A stretch of 64,000 nt of DNA. Source: Anarhynchus alexandrinus. Lineage: Eukaryota > Chordata > Aves > Charadriiformes > Charadriidae. Position numbers and translations under genes: made by a program. The notes under the pieces are model-generated. The model was not told where the DNA came from. It searched no databases and saw nothing but the letters and a program-made list of their open reading frames with translations. The stretch lies in contig VUYV01000017.1 in NCBI GenBank assembly GCA_008711295.1, positions 483,303 through 547,302 on the forward strand, read 5' to 3'. Positions 1 to 13,647 of the stretch are shown in pieces (positions within the stretch are counted from its first letter, which is position 1; each line of letters begins with the position of its first letter).

Positions 1-3000
1 CTTCAATGCACTAAGCATGACTAAAATAACAAATACAAACAATAATGTTAGTTTATGTAGTGTTAGTAAAATCCTGTATAAAATTACAAGATGTTTAAAA
101 ATACAGGGGTTTTTATGGGTAAAGAAAGAGTTCTTAGTAGTGAACGTTTCCAAGTAAACCCCTCTATTAGCATTAAATGTACTTGTTGTGTGAATGACTA
201 CAAGATGTAATTAATTTTCTGGGACCCAGCTGCTATTTATATGCTACTAGAGCATGTATGATATTCTTCTTGAATGAATTTGCCAATATACAATGTTCAC
301 TGTGGGATCATATACTGTATTTATGGCACAATTAACTGCCAAGAAGAGTGAAGAATGTAAATGAGCTGGTTTTCTGCTTAATTAAATACTTAAGACCCAA
401 CTTAATGGGCCTACATCACATAAACATAGTATTTAATCAGATATAAGTACAGAATGCTGTTTGTGCATTGAAGCTATATTTGTGTATGTCAGTAATTCTC
501 TTCTGATATGCGCTTGAAGATTTTTAAAGTGACTTATGTGGGAAAGGTAGGTATAGGAAGCTACAATGCAATATTGTGAATCAGCCCTGCTTTTATCTAG
601 AGAGGACAAATGTGTACAAAAATAAGCTTTGCTGACGACCTTTTGAAGATGTAGATGGAATTTCAAGTTGGTAGATTTATGTATGTTAGTTCAAAACCGA
701 TGTTTCAGGTAATGGGCAAAACAAAATGAGTTACTTTGTGAACCTGGGACTAGTACAGAAAGGATGCAGGATTTTCAGAGCACCACTGGACATTTGTGTA
801 AGTAGAGAACTTTAAAAAAAATTATTTGGAAAATTATATTAGTTTTACTTTTTAAACTTCAAGAAAGAAAACTCCTTTCCATTGTGTGGGTGCATTTGTC
901 TTGACTTAATGAAATGTGAGCATTATGTGAGCACTTATGTCTTCTCTACTGCGGGTGAAGCCAGGTAATTGTTAGGTTCAAGTCTAGGACAGCATTTTCT
1001 GATTAGAAAAGTAATTTGTATTTAATTGTAAGAACACGTAAGTGTGTTTGTGTGCCTGCTTTCCAATTGTCTGGAAAACAATCTTCTTAGTATTTCTAGC
1101 TTCTCAATTGCTAAGAAGTGACCATGTATTTCAACAACCAATGAAGCCAAACAGTTCTATTGGATTATGATATTAATAAAAAAAGTATAAAAAATCTTCA
1201 AGTATAATGTGGGTTAATTTTTAACGTTGTGTGTTTATAGTACTGCCCTTGGAAAGGGATCTGGCAGTTTTGTATGTCACTTGTATTGTCTGAAAGAGAA
1301 ATAGTAATTGCAACAGGGGTCTCAGAAGGATTTGACTGTGTGCACAAGTAGAAATTAGAGTAGAGATGGATAAGAGTTCAAAGGCATAAATGGAGATTGA
1401 CATGTACCCAAAAGTCGTACCCTTTCCTTTGACTTGCCTTTAGGTGGAGGAACCTATGTTCAACTTCGAGTGAATGTTGTAAAGTTCAATTGTGAATGGT
1501 ATTTATTCAGTTATTTAAACTCTTTTTGAAAACAGTGTTCGGTGTGTATGTTGTCCTGGAAGCCAACAAAAACTTAACTTAATTCTTGACCAGGTTTCTT
1601 CTGCGTACCAAAAATTGTGTGGTCCATTGTGCAATGCCTGATTGGATATATTAACCTCCCTGGTGTGCATTGCAGTTACAGGCTTCTGTTAGATAAATAG
1701 TCCTTGTTTGGGACTGCCTTTGGCAGTGTAAGTCTAAAGTAGACGAGAGCAGCTGCTTTAAAATGAATAGCTGCCATCTTAATCCAACCGTTTCCTTGAG
1801 TTTTTGTGCTGAGGAGGGGTATCTGCATTTATGTGCATGCGTGCTTGTGCTTGCTTTTCCTGCTCTCCACTCACTCATCATTCAGGTGCTTTTGGCAGTG
1901 CTCCCCAATGAGCTAGTATATGATCTACTGCTCATATTAAATTATTGTTGTTGGATTCCCTTCCCTTAAAGTCCTGCGTTTTGAAAGGCATCACCGTGGG
2001 ACTTCTGGAAAGTAAATGAATATGTGCATATTCTACTTTTATTACAAGGGTTATCAGTACTGGAAAATTCTGAGGTGCCCAATCTTTACAGATTTGCTTT
2101 GGTATTTTCCTATATTTTGGGCAATTGCAAATCTCTCAGATTTCTTTAGGCTTCAGAGAAGGAAAATATTAAATACATTTGGAAGCAAAATGCCAAATAG
2201 TGCTGTAATAAACAGGAGGAGATCTGAATAATGTAGCTAAATATTTCATATAGCTTCACTTTCTTGTACTAATTCGTTGTGTTTCATTTTGTTGATATTT
2301 TTAATAGACTTTTTGACTATTCTGAATATGCTGACCGTGATTATACAATGTTAAAAGAAATTGTCAGGGCAATATGATCTTTGATTTTGTATTAGTTTAT
2401 TGATGAGAAAGTTGTTGTTAAGGAGTTCTCTTTGAGGAATTTTCTAGATATAGGGTGTGAAGTACTGGCTCTGAGAATTTGTTTTTTGAAGCATACTAGA
2501 ACAAAAAGTCCTGTGTTTAGAACTTGGGTAATTTGTAAATCTTTTTAGAAGCATAGAAATTTCCTGTTACCGTGATTGAAGGTGCTGACCTATAAGACAG
2601 ACTTTATTGTAATTTTTCTTAGTTGGTTATGGAACATAACTACCAAGCCAGAATCACAGTCAGTAATGCAAGGTTATTTATGCCTTGAGAAAATATGCCA
2701 TTCAGTTCTTATATATGTATGAGAATAGCAGTGATATCACCTTTACATGATGGAAATAAAAAAAAATGCAATCGTTAGATAAATAATATTGTAATTAATT
2801 GAAATGTCAGTAGTTAGGGCTGTTTTTTTTCCTTTTCTATAGAAGACAATCTCTTTTGAACTTGAAGTTTGCATTGACATGACAAAGGTGACATTAAAAT
2901 CATTATAGTTCCTTTGAATAATAAGTTGGCATGCCAGTGCTCTTATAAAACTGGCGAACATAGGAAGTATCTGCTGCTATTATTTCAAAATAATGTTATT

Positions 3001-3652
3001 TAACTGCAGTAATGCTTATTAAAAAAAAAAAAATCAGTGTTGTAGATTCAGACATATGTCAGCCATTTTAAACAACTTCTGCTTCCTTAAATTGTTTGGC
3101 TAAGTTATTGTATCAAAATTTATTAGCATGTCAATTGTGCCATGTGTTTTAGTTTGGTTTTTTTTGCAGATAAGTTCCAATACTATTTCAGCTGTTTCTT
3201 TGTTATTGCTGTTTCTAGTATCTGAAGTGCAACCATTGTAGTGTTGAAAAAATACTTTTTACCAGGTAACAATGCCCTGAATGTTTAGTGTTTGGCTCCC
3301 AAATTGTACTGTTAGTCACTTTTGGCTGCATACTACAGTTCTTTCCTGTACTTGTCACTTTCATTCTGTATTTCTTCTTCAGTATGTGAGACAAATGTGT
3401 AATAGCTAAAGTGAGTTGTTTAGTTTTTAGTTGAATAAGTAAACTATCATTCAAACAGCAGCTGCATGACTAAAACAATTGTTATGTCACAATCCTACAT
3501 ACCCTGCAATGAATTCAATCACAAGGGAACATCATATCATTTTAAGAAATAAGTTGCTTTAAACATTCTTCTCAGAGACTACTAAATAATGAAATGTGTG
3601 GAAGGGAGAAGAGGGAATGAAATGTCCAGACAGTGATTGAAGGTAAGTTCTG
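1..3652. other. Presumed RFX3 5' intron, unique AT-rich sequence
   Basis: The stretch is AT-rich. Only short spurious open frames occur, on both strands and full of rare starts and stops. I see no splice-bounded coding segment, CpG island or clear transposon here. Assignment to a 5' intron of RFX3 is inferred from the ATG exon far to the right on the + strand and from the large 5' introns known for vertebrate RFX3. Confidence 0.5.
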
Positions 3653-4056
3653 GAGTGAGTCCAGCAAAGGGCCATGAAGATGATGAAGGGACTGGAGCAT
3701 CTTTCCTACAGAAGGCTAAGAGAGCTAGGACTGCTCAGACTGGGAAAGAGAAGGCTCAGGAGAAGAGGGAGCCAGACTCTTTTTAGTTGTGTCCAGTGAC
3801 ACAGAATTGGGCATGAAAATTTGAGATACAAGAATTGAAATACAAGAAAACCCATCTGAACATAAGAAAACACTTTTCTTAACTGCAAAGGTGATAAAAC
3901 ACTGGAACAGGTTGTGCAGAGAGATTGTGGAGTCTCCATCCTTGGAGATATATTAAAAACCTGCCTGTATATGTGTGGTCACAGGCAATCTGCTGTAGTT
4001 GTCTCTACTGTTGGTGGAGGGGTTGGACTGGATGAACTCCAGAGGTTTGCAGTTCT
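3653..4056 (+). mobile_element. CR1 LINE 3' fragment, degraded
   Basis: The sequence reads as the 3' part of CR1 ORF2 and its 3' UTR in sense orientation. It has the block for 'rubbed-out' RT C-terminus (gagtccagcaaagggccatg, then an 'ag gctaagagagctaggactg' segment), then 'aaaacactggaacaggttgt' and a 'ggagtctccatccttggag' segment. It ends in 'ggggttggactggatgaact' typical of the CR1 3' UTR. Many indels destroy the frame, so this is an old copy. The (ATTCTATG)n tail is not preserved. Confidence 0.85.
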
Positions 4057-7000
4057 CTAAGTTGCTCTTTTGAAGAGAGAAGAAAAGTACATGGAGATTG
4101 AAATCTGCTGGTAGCTCTTGTATTTGCTCCCATGATGTGTCTTTTCTTTTTCTGATGTTATTCACGGACAGATAGCATATCCAGAGCTAGTGGTTCTATC
4201 AGCCATTTTATTTTTGGACTGTCATCCTCACAGTGGGTAGTTTGCTTTTTCCTCTTTCCATATTTGTTGGTAGTGGAACGAGATGGTAAGAGTGAAAGAA
4301 GGAGACAGAGAGAGAAAGAAAGAAAGGAAGAATTACTTAGAATAGGACAGCCAATTATCCCTGTTCTGCTTAAATTTCACTTTAGGCAGAAATGAAGGAA
4401 CATGTATAACCTTAAGACAGATGTGATTCTTCTTCTGCAAATAGATCTTTCCTGCAGTTAATTACTGATAGTTCATTGTTGTGTAAGGATAAATAAACTT
4501 TTTTCTATTTTAAAATTAGAAACTTTTGAGGAATTTTAGGCCTTATTATGCAGAAAGCTATTATGACTATGTGCATTTGTAATACATATGTATGCATATA
4601 CAAAGTAATTTCTCTTTAAAATATTTCCCTTTCCTCACTTTGTTTCCTCTAAAGGTGTGCTAGGCTTTACAGGTCCACTGTCATTTGGCAGGCAGTACTG
4701 ATTCCTGAGCCTGCAAAAAGGGTAAAACTTCTTCTTACTGCTTCATTACAGAGAAGAGAGCGAAAGCCTTTCCTCCCCCACCCCCGCTTTTTTTTTTTGA
4801 TAAGTGGAGAATAGAATAATTTATTTTTCTTAGAACCATCCTGAGTTTTCTAATACATATATTAATATTCTCATGAATTATCACTGTGTAATAAGACACT
4901 GGTATCCTCTCCAAAATTTCTGTTTGCTTTCTTCATCAGTACAGAGCCTGTCATTACAAGCAAAGTCAGTGTTGAATTACTCAGCCCAGAGAGACTTCAT
5001 GTATTAAATTAATTTCAAACCAGAATGTTCTTCAGGAATGGAATTTCATATCAGTTTTTTAGCATTTTCATACTTGTCAGGGTCTTTTAGCAATGTGGTA
5101 ATGTTAAAGTTTTTACTGACATTTTTAGTGGGTTTTGCCTGGTGAGACAGAAACTTTTATTAGTTTCTTATGGTCTATTTAGCATCTTACTGCAAATACT
5201 TCTGGGTCTGTAGCTGTAACGACTTCATTGGAGGTGACCTGATGTTCTAATGTGAGGGTAATACTGTATTTTTTGAGAGGTAAATATCTTTCAGACAGTT
5301 TTGAGGATATATGGGTGGTATAAGGAAAGAGTTAAAGGGAAGACATTCCCCCTTCAAATGTTATCAGTATGGCTTTCTGAATATTTTAGACTTGGTTGAA
5401 TCTTGTCAGGCTGTGGTTCCAGAAGCCTTGGAGGCCTCTTAGAAATGTAACAGTCCGGGAGATGTGTAGATCTGCTGCTTAACTTTGAGGCTTTTGTCCA
5501 TAAACACTGCTCTACAGATAAAATTGTGGAACAGATGCTGTCCTTGAATTTCCAGTGATTTGAGACTTCATATTAATCTCTATCAGTAGGAGCACTTTTG
5601 AGGCTTCTGAATGAGTAAAATACATACAGTGATCTGAAGGAAAAAACCTTCTTATTTTACAGTGATTTGTCCTTAAGGACGTGTTGTTTATGTCATTCCA
5701 TAGTCTTTTCAGTCTTCATTACAGTCTTGAAGTACTTGCATTTCAGTTGGCAAAAGGATTGAGGGGGCAGTTGGTTCATTATGTGAAATGCATGAAGTTA
5801 GCACGAGAGCATTTAAAGCAATCAAAAGGCATAATTTACCCATCAGTTGTATCTAAGCCAACACTATGTTTTGGAGATTGTTTCTTTGAGACATGGGTGT
5901 AATGTAGCTCTACCATTTCTACTGCTTCTACAGATATGCTTGCAGTCCTGGCTCATTGGTGAAAATACATAGTAACAAAGCATTAATCAATGGCTATTTT
6001 TAGTAGGTTTATTTGGATACTATTTCCCCTCTCGGTGTTCTCCTGATGGCTTCCACATTGGGTGTGGTGTTGCAACTAGCTCAGTTATATTCTTCCTTTT
6101 GTGTACAAGGAAAAATGAGTATTTCCAGTCAGTTTCATTGCCTGTTCTGACTGATTCTTGAATCAGTCAAGGTCAACAAAAGTCTATGCTTTTTTTGTTC
6201 ACCTGTTTCCTGACAGTAAGTTTGAATATACTGGGTTTGTTGCAGTCCAGACTTCCCTGATGTCCGGACAGTTGAACAGCAGAGCACATTCTGTTTCCAC
6301 CTGCTGGGGAAGCATGAGGCATTTGGAAGAAAACTTGGTATGGCCTGAAGACTGGGGATTGGGGTGGGGGAATGAAGACAAGCATGCAATCACAGTAAAA
6401 TAAAGAATGCCCCTGGGAAACCATTGAACTGGGCGCTATTGTTTAAAATCTGTGTCAAACTCTGAATGTCATCTCTTTGATTAATTTAGAGTTTTTCATA
6501 TTGCAAAATTACCTTCATAATGATGAAAGCTAGGAGGTATTTTTATAAATGAAAACTATTGTTTTGGAGCATACTCTTTAATGAATCTAAGAGTCCTGCC
6601 TAAGTGATTGATTTAGGTATATAATGTGAAACAGCTGCAGTTGGTATAAAACAGTAATTTATCATTTTGTTTGCATCTTCAGATTGGGCAGTTCACAAAA
6701 CATGCAGTGTGGGGATGCAAATATGTGTTTTAACTGTATTTTTGATCCATGCTGCTGTCTGTATTCAGTTATCACAGAGACGTAATTGTTTTGTGTATAT
6801 TCTCATTAAAAATGACTACACCTTCTTCCATGTCTTACTCCATTTTATTAAAGTTTTTTTTTTCACGGTTAATAGATATCTATCCAGTGTTTGCTTTTGC
6901 TTAGGTTCATATTTACTTTTCAGGTACCATACTGGCTAAAGAGAGGTAGTGGTAATCTTGAGTCTTTCTCTGTTTCATTTTCTTCCATGCTGTTCTAGCA

Positions 7001-7780
7001 TTGGATAATTGAGCTATACAGTTATCAGAGTTTCAGAAAATTGAGATTCATTCTGAATGCAGCATGATAAGATTCAGTTAAAATGCTTTCAAAGCTGTTT
7101 TTCTATTTGGTTCTGGTTTATTAAAGCTGCTTTATGATAGTTTAGACTCTGCTAGTAAAAGACTAATATAAGGAAGTAAACAAAGCAATAGAATTGTCCT
7201 CAGTGGGTTGGATTTCATGAATTTAGTCAGTTAAGTAACTTAGCTCAACAGGTTTTAAAATTAGTTAAATCTGGTTAAATGCCAGAGTCAAAGGAGATCA
7301 CAGTGATAGTCTAGATAAAAGTTGTGTAGAACAAGTCATTGCTTTTTATTTGTGCTGTTTAGATTAAAAAGATCACTGAACTTGTCAACATACTGGAGGC
7401 TTTGTCACTGCGTATCTTACTAAGTGGCCTGCTGTTCAGCAATGAGTTTTATTTCTCTTTCTGATTTGCTTTTATATTGGAAATCTAAGTTCTACAGATT
7501 ATAATTGCTATCAGTGTCTTGTATACATCTGGGGCTATTTGAATTTAAATGACAAGATACTTGGGAATTGATTATTGGTCATAAGCATTAACCATAGCCT
7601 ATTTTGATAGGAAATATCTGTCAGAACTCAATTGTTCCAGTCAACAGTTTCAGTCCTAGAAATCTGAGAATAATCTACTTTGTGCTGTATACTACCATTT
7701 GTTTACTTCTGCATCTCAGTGGATCAGAGATGTCAGTGTATTTCCTCTTCTGATGTCTCTGTGAGACAGAGAAATACAGT
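4057..7780. other. Intronic sequence without genes
   Basis: AT-rich, low-complexity-poor sequence. A purine run of AG/AAAG units lies at about 4285-4330, and a C/T-rich run followed by poly(T) near 4775-4798. Overlapping open frames on both strands at 6135-6424 are short, mutually exclusive and lack family similarity, so I do not call a gene. Confidence 0.5.
4285..4330. repeat. Imperfect (AG/AAAG)n purine tract
   Basis: The + strand carries 'gagacagagagagaaagaaa' followed by 'gaaaggaag'. It is a simple purine-rich repeat with no evidence of function. Confidence 0.7.
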
Positions 7781-7921
7781 TCTCTCCATTTCAGAGATGG
7801 GAAGGTTGAAACTCAGGCAGGCAAAGTGACATACCAAAGATCATGAAAAGGGATGTGGGAAAGCAGGATACTGAATTTAAAGATCCCAGCTCTTAGGCAA
7901 AGATCTTCGCTACATGGACCA
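7779..7921 (-). mobile_element. MIR-like ancient CORE-SINE fossil
   Basis: Read on the + strand, the order 'tccatttcagagatgggaag', 'actcaggcaggcaaagtgac', 'accaaagatcatg', a degraded middle, then 'agatcccagctct' and 'cttcgctacatggacca' follows the reverse complement of the MIR SINE. That element reads as the 'tttacagatgaggaaactga', 'ggctcagagaggttaagtga', 'cccaaggtcaca', 'ccactacacca' series. Block order and spacing agree over about 140 bp, with heavy divergence. MIR-type elements are rare in birds and predate their radiation. A profile search would settle it. Confidence 0.6.
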
Positions 7922-9397
7922 GGACTCTCCTGAAAGTTATTTTGGTCTTTCTAGCCTGGAGGCTACATAGAGAATGAAACATGTTGTCTAGTGGATATAT
8001 TTAGAATTTCTTGTCTACCCTTAAGTCAATGACATATATAACATTATGTGACCCATTAAATGATTTATGGAGATAGATGGTCATTGTTGTGGGTATTATT
8101 AGAGTCTAGAGCTGAAGAGGCTGCCTCCTGCTGATAGTTTATAATTTGACCCTCTAATAAGATGAATATAATCTCTTTTGTGTCACCCATTAGAGGGCTG
8201 AATTCTAAACTTTCTAAAAAGTGACTTTCTAAAAAGCAATGAGAAAAGCAAGTGGGTTAGTACACCGGTTGTGCTCTAAATGAATTGATTAAAATAATCT
8301 AAATCCTTATTAATGATTTAGGTATTTATTTTTATCATGTGGTACAGTGCACCCCTTCTGTAATGATCTGGCAGTTGTCTAAATCAACAAATCTAGTGAA
8401 ACAGCATAATAAGCCACCACAGCTTGTCCTAAAATGAAGTCAGTAAGCAGCCAAAGTACAGTTTCCATGGACTAGAACTTCCAGAATTAGCTGCAGCTTA
8501 GCTACATTCTTAGTGTATTTAGGTCTGTGTAATTTACATGTTCATAATTAAATTTCAGAAGTTAACATAATTAATGAAATTTTTGAAATTTATCTTTGTC
8601 CATGATGGCAACATAATATAGGAAGAGCTAAATTGGTTTATCAACTTGTCTTCAGTGATACTATTGGAATTGACCTATTACCATCTTCAGTAACTGAATT
8701 TTAAGAAATTAATTTCACATGCTTAGTCACTGCAGGGGAATATTTAATGTAGTAGTTTTTCTTGATGGCCAGATAACTGATTTATCAGTGTGATCTAGTC
8801 TGAGAGAAATATCTACTAAAAAGCATTTAAAATTATAGGTATGTAAGAAAGAGCACAGTGATAATTTTTTTTAATGAATTGCCCAACATATTTAATTAAT
8901 ATTAAATATCTCATGCTTTAAAGAAATTTCTGCATATTGCCCCAAGAAAAATCAATGAAAGAATCCAAGTTAAATACTTGTCGTGTGGCTTTAAATTCTG
9001 TATATATATCAGTCTAATCTCTATCAGTAGTCATGAGAAGGTGGAAAAGAAATGAGATGTCTGGTAGATTTCATACAGGCATGCATTTGGAATTAAGAAC
9101 TACTAGGGGTGTGTAGTATTTCTAATAGGTGCTAGTCTTAGAAATAAGGATTGGTGTGTCAACCTATTCTCAAGTGAAATATCTCTCCACTAGCCTATTA
9201 TATTTTTGTGCACTTGGTGTTTAAGGTTTCAGGGAGTTTAAAGACTTCTGTTGAGCTTTTATGCAATAAACTGTTGAGGGATGCTTGTCTGAATAACTGT
9301 TTTGCTTTGTTTGTGCTACTTCTGTAGTTGTATCATTTAGATACTATGAGGATAGTGATGATGGGCATTTTAATTAGAAAAAGTGAAGTTCTATGTT

Positions 9398-9433
9398 ATT
9401 TTGGTTTTGTTTTGTTTTGTTTTTTTTTTTTTA
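9398..9433. repeat. (TTTTG)n followed by poly(T)
   Basis: Four or so repeats of ttttg run into a 12-14 nt T tract. This is a simple repeat, or possibly the A-rich tail of an element lying on the minus strand; no body of such an element is recognisable beside it. Confidence 0.6.
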
Positions 9434-9870
9434 CTTTGCTTGAAAATGTCTAGACCCCAGTCCTGATTATTGTTTTAGGCTGAACTGGAATACCACTATA
9501 CCAGTGCTAAAACTAAAACTATACAGTGTTCACTGTAATGAAGATTTATCAGAAACCCTAGAGTTTAGGAATGAATGTTGTTATTTTAAGGGTAAGATAG
9601 AACACATTTCTGGAAACAGTTGTTCTTACTAAACTGCATGTCTAAGATGCTACTCTATGTAGAAACTGTATAGGAAGTTTTCTTAAATTGTGTGGTTATT
9701 ACATTATAACGTACTACCTATCTAGTTTTCCACACTATAATGAATGTGTAAGTAAGCCATATGAATAAATTGGTATCTTGCCTCATTTTTATCCCTAAGC
9801 ATCTCTTTTTGTCAGTCTACTAGGTGTTTTTCTACAAATACGATTCAGGAATTGTTCTTGGAATATTTTT

Positions 9871-9886
9871 GTGTGTGTGTGTGTGT
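9871..9886. repeat. (GT)8 microsatellite
   Basis: Eight uninterrupted GT units on the + strand. It lies inside a spurious open frame and has no other significance visible here. Confidence 0.9.
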
Positions 9887-12699
9887 TTCTCTCTCTTCTG
9901 CCACCCTGTGGGCCAATTTATTTCTACAGTGGATTCTTCCTCTGTTTCCTGGGAAAGAATAGTTACGTTTTGTTTTTTTTTTAATGGCTTTTTCTGCAGT
10001 TTTCAGAGCTGAAGTTTAACAAAACTCGTCGTAGTATTTTAAATCTTGCAATAACTGTCTTGGGAAGCTGATCAATTCAATTTATGTTAGTGGACTCATC
10101 ACTATCCTTTTTTTTCTGAGTTTTTGTAAGCAGATCAACAAGAGGAAAAGACATAATTTGTAATTATTTTTCTTACAGTATACACTTCAAGGTACCAGAA
10201 TGCATGTAGTGCAATTCATTTACAGTAATAATTTTACTTTAAGTTGTTCTCATAAAGCAAGCCAAGCAGAAATCTTTGAATAAGGTATACAAGTTTTACC
10301 AGAAGAATATGTAGACATAATACAGTAATGAATTTTGACTTCTGACTGGCAATATTCTGTAGTCATAAAATTCTTGGATAAGAAAAAAACCTTAGTTTGC
10401 TTGTACCATTTGCCAAATTTTACCATTTAGTTTGTGTTCCTCTTGATTCCCATGAAGACTGAGTGTTCCAGCAGGAATTAATACAGTGTGTTTAAAGTAT
10501 GTATGTGATTTTAGAAGGTGAAAAAGCATGGGTGTTTATTTTCAGCTATCTGTTCTGGAATCAAGTTATTGTCCTGCAAAAGCACTGAAGTTTTTTTCAG
10601 TATATGTTCCAGTGGGACTCCCGAATCTATTACATTTGCATTCAATGCAAGTTAACCTGTTCTCTATCTACTGACATAAACTGATCTACAATATATTTAA
10701 TAATAAACTAGTTGTTAATTTTAGAGCCTCTTTTTTTTTTTTTTCCTCTGGGTGCATCAAGATTTTAATTAAATTTCTTAATTTTTGGAATTCAGAAGTT
10801 TAAGTATTCTTCACATATTTGGTGTTTAAAATGGCTTTGAATTTGATGTCTAAATGTGTATGCCATTGGAAGGACAGTTCACTGCAATCTAACTGTGAGG
10901 TTTCTGGACTGTGTTGCTAATGAGCTGGCTGAAAAAAAATGTATGATGAATATTTTAGCACAACAATGTCAAGCAAAAGACCTTTAGTCAACATACCTTG
11001 CCTGTGGTAAGACACGCGATTGCCAGAAGGGGTCATTTTAAAGATAGAATTGAGGAAGTTTGTGGTTTTTTGTTCACGACATGTTTGCCAACATCTTAGA
11101 TAATATGAAAGTATCAATGGCTGGAATTTCGAAGGATTTTAGCAACATGTTTTTTGGTTCAGCTAACGTAGTAGCAAATGTTGTTAATTTAAGAATGAAG
11201 GTTTAGAAGTCGCCAAGCAATTTAAAGAGGGAAGATCTTGTTGAAAAATCAAGTTTTTTTTACAGGGCAATCAACATGTTGGTGGAAACAGACATGTGGG
11301 AAGGGAAGGGCAATTGCTCAGACTTTGAATATGGCATGGAGAATTGAAAAAGCATGTTTTGATAAGTATGTGCTATAGATGAAAGTGGGAAAGGATCAAG
11401 ACATTCAGTGTAAGTGTAGGGAAAGAAAAGTTTGAGAGCTGTTGTAGCCTAGATGGAGTCCTACAAAATATGGTAATTCTTTTTTTTTTTTTTTTACAAC
11501 TATGTAGGAAAAAATAAATAAGGTGACCTGAAACCTCTACATGCAGAAAGTTCCGTAGTTTAACCAGTTAGAAAAGTGAGGACAGAAAGCATACTTTCTG
11601 TTCTTTTCTCTTCCACCCTTTCCTTCCCCATTCCTTTCTCCCCTTTCCTGCTTTTTTTCCCCTTTCTTATACTTTACTGGATGAGAAATTGTGACAGAAG
11701 ACGACAGTAAAAGAAGAGAGTTTTAAAAGCTCACACCTTGGGTAAATGTTCTTAAAACTTTGTAAAGGAAGTATTCTACATTTGTTTCATAGTTTAACAA
11801 GACTTTAGGTTTCTCTTTGAAATTTATTGATTGCAATATAAATTGTAATATTTTCCACTTTTGTGCAGTACCCAGCCTTTTTAGTCTAAAAATTGAACAG
11901 TGCCACATAAAGTTTAAATTTGCAACCATAACTCCTTCTGTGATTTTTAGATTAAATTTTTTTATACATAGAGATTCTTTACAGCTGTCAAAATTCTAAA
12001 TGTGATAATGAAAAAATGAATATTCTCTTTCTGTATGGCATATGCATCTTTAAAGTAATACAGGGATTTTTTTTATGAAAAATGAAATTCTTATAGTTCT
12101 TCTGGCTGATGTGTCTTTGTTCACTCTTGTATAGATATTTACTGATTTATAATAAAATCCTGCTTTCCAGAAAGAGGGGAAAAAATGGAGTTTAAATGTG
12201 AAAAATATTATAGTTTGTCCAAGGCTTATTTTGACTTAAATAGGTCTAGGTCTTCATGGTTGACAGCTGCAGATAGTAAGCTTTTTCTTTCTTAACAAAG
12301 AAAGCAAATGGAGCTACAAGACATTCATTGCCTTTTCTGTCATCATAATAATAATTTATATATTTGACTTCTGCAGTTTCTTAAATTGTTTTAGTGCTAA
12401 GCTGACTACATTACATGTAATGGGAGTGACAAGTAAAAGCCGCAAAGCATATTTGTGTTGCAAGAGAAGGAATGATTGACAGCTACATTCCTTGCTACAA
12501 GAAAAAGCTGTGTTACAGAGTCTAAAAAATGTCCTAAATGTATAATCCTTGATGCTTCAGACTTCAGAAGTTAATTTTGAAAAGTGATTACCACTTTGGT
12601 TGCTTTTAGTATGGAAACAACAATGGTTAAAATATTACTTTGAATATTAGTTCTTTTTAGAAATTTGTCAGCACTACCAGTAATGCTACCAGTAATAGT

Positions 12700-13290
12700 T
12701 ACTGACCCCCATAACAGCTTCAGCTATTGCCCTCACCTGCGATCAGCACAACAGCATAAAATGGATGAAACTCCTTAACTTATCTTTAGGTATTCTCATG
12801 CTTAAAGGGGCTTAGGGCAAACTGTTGGGGGCAGCTACTTGTGTCTGGTCCCAGGGTGCTCTGTGTATGTGCAGGGAGACAGTGATGACAAAACGATGGC
12901 TCCCAGGGGCCAAAAAGGAGAGGATGGAGGGGGGCAAACCAGTGTGGTGGACGGGGGGTAAGGGGGTTCAAGGCAAGTAGCGGTGGTGGCAGGTGGAGGG
13001 GGCAGATCTCCCTTTGAGTGCTTAGGAGCAGTGCGTCTGGTTCAGGATGAGCACTGTCCTTGTGCCCCTTGTATGTGGCTGTCCAGCCCACCTGCATCCT
13101 TTTTCTTTCCTGAGCTTTCAGAACACTGCATGGTGCTGGCTGTTGTGCTTGTTCTTTGGGTACCATGTTCTGGAGTTGTGCTTCTGCACTTTGCTGACTG
13201 CCTGAGGGGGAGTTTGTTGTCTTGTCTGCCCACGTGGCTGTTCTGTGCAGGAGGCAGGCTGAAGGTGTGGGAGGTTTATTGATTCAAAGG
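12700..13290. other. GC-rich block of unknown nature
   Basis: From about 12.70 kb the composition changes sharply to G-rich on the + strand (for example 'ggatggaggggggcaaacca' and 'ggcaggtggagggggcagat') and returns to AT-rich at about 13.29 kb. Open frames of 99 to 126 codons exist on both strands. They are proline/histidine-rich or cysteine-rich in the way GC-rich noise is, and they show no domain. The block may belong to the same inserted or duplicated unit as the RING gene 350 bp to its right, but this is inference. Confidence 0.35.
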
Positions 13291-13581
13291 TAGTTCATTG
13301 CACGCTGCCACTCTGAGCCAAATGGCTTTTGTCGGTCATTCCAAAGACTAATTTCACTGATAAAATGGGTATATTTCTAAACCTCATTTAATTTACATAT
13401 CTACTTTGTTGTAAATTTCCCAATCAGAATAGACAAATCTAAGCAATAGAATGTACAGAGTTTGCAGAGTCTACTGGATCTCAGCAGGTTGCTGTGTTAT
13501 AAATGTAAGGACTGTTATATGTGTTGAATCCGCTCTTCATGATTCATTTTAAAAGGTGCAGGGTTATACCACTTAAGGTGA

Positions 13582-13595
13582 TTTTTTTTTTTTTT
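13582..13595. repeat. Poly(T) tract, 3' of the RING frame
   Basis: Fourteen T on the + strand, which read as poly(A) on the strand of the TOPORS-like frame, about 52 nt after its stop codon. It could be the remnant of a retrocopy tail. The nearest AATAAA-like hexamer (GATAAA, minus strand, 13605-13600) lies only 4 nt from the tract, too close for a normal poly(A) signal, so the link is weak. Confidence 0.5.
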
Positions 13596-13647
13596 ACAGT
13601 TTATCTCTCTTGGCATAGTAAACAACAGCTTTTGTTTATCCAATGGC

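Larger units (their letters stand above)
7922..12699. other. Intronic sequence without genes
   Basis: AT-rich sequence with simple repeats: a (TTTTG)n-plus-poly(T) run at about 9398-9433, (GT)8 at 9871-9886, and poly(T) runs near 10731-10744 and 11480-11495. No coding exon, RNA gene or recognisable transposon is visible. Open frames here are short and lack any family motif. Confidence 0.5.

Noticed and set aside
6135..6424. Overlapping open frames on both strands
   Set aside because: Four mutually overlapping short frames with no family motif or flanking splice sites that join to anything.
9871..9886. GT repeat as a Z-DNA or regulatory element
   Set aside because: A common short microsatellite with no supporting context.
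12786..13166. 126-codon open frame on the minus strand in the GC-rich block
   Set aside because: Pro/His/Leu-rich with no domain, competing frames on the other strand, and no splice or start support; expected from GC-rich DNA.
13600..13605. GATAAA as a poly(A) signal for the RING gene (minus strand)
   Set aside because: It lies only 4 nt from the A tract and is a weak variant; a real signal is normally 10-30 nt upstream of cleavage.
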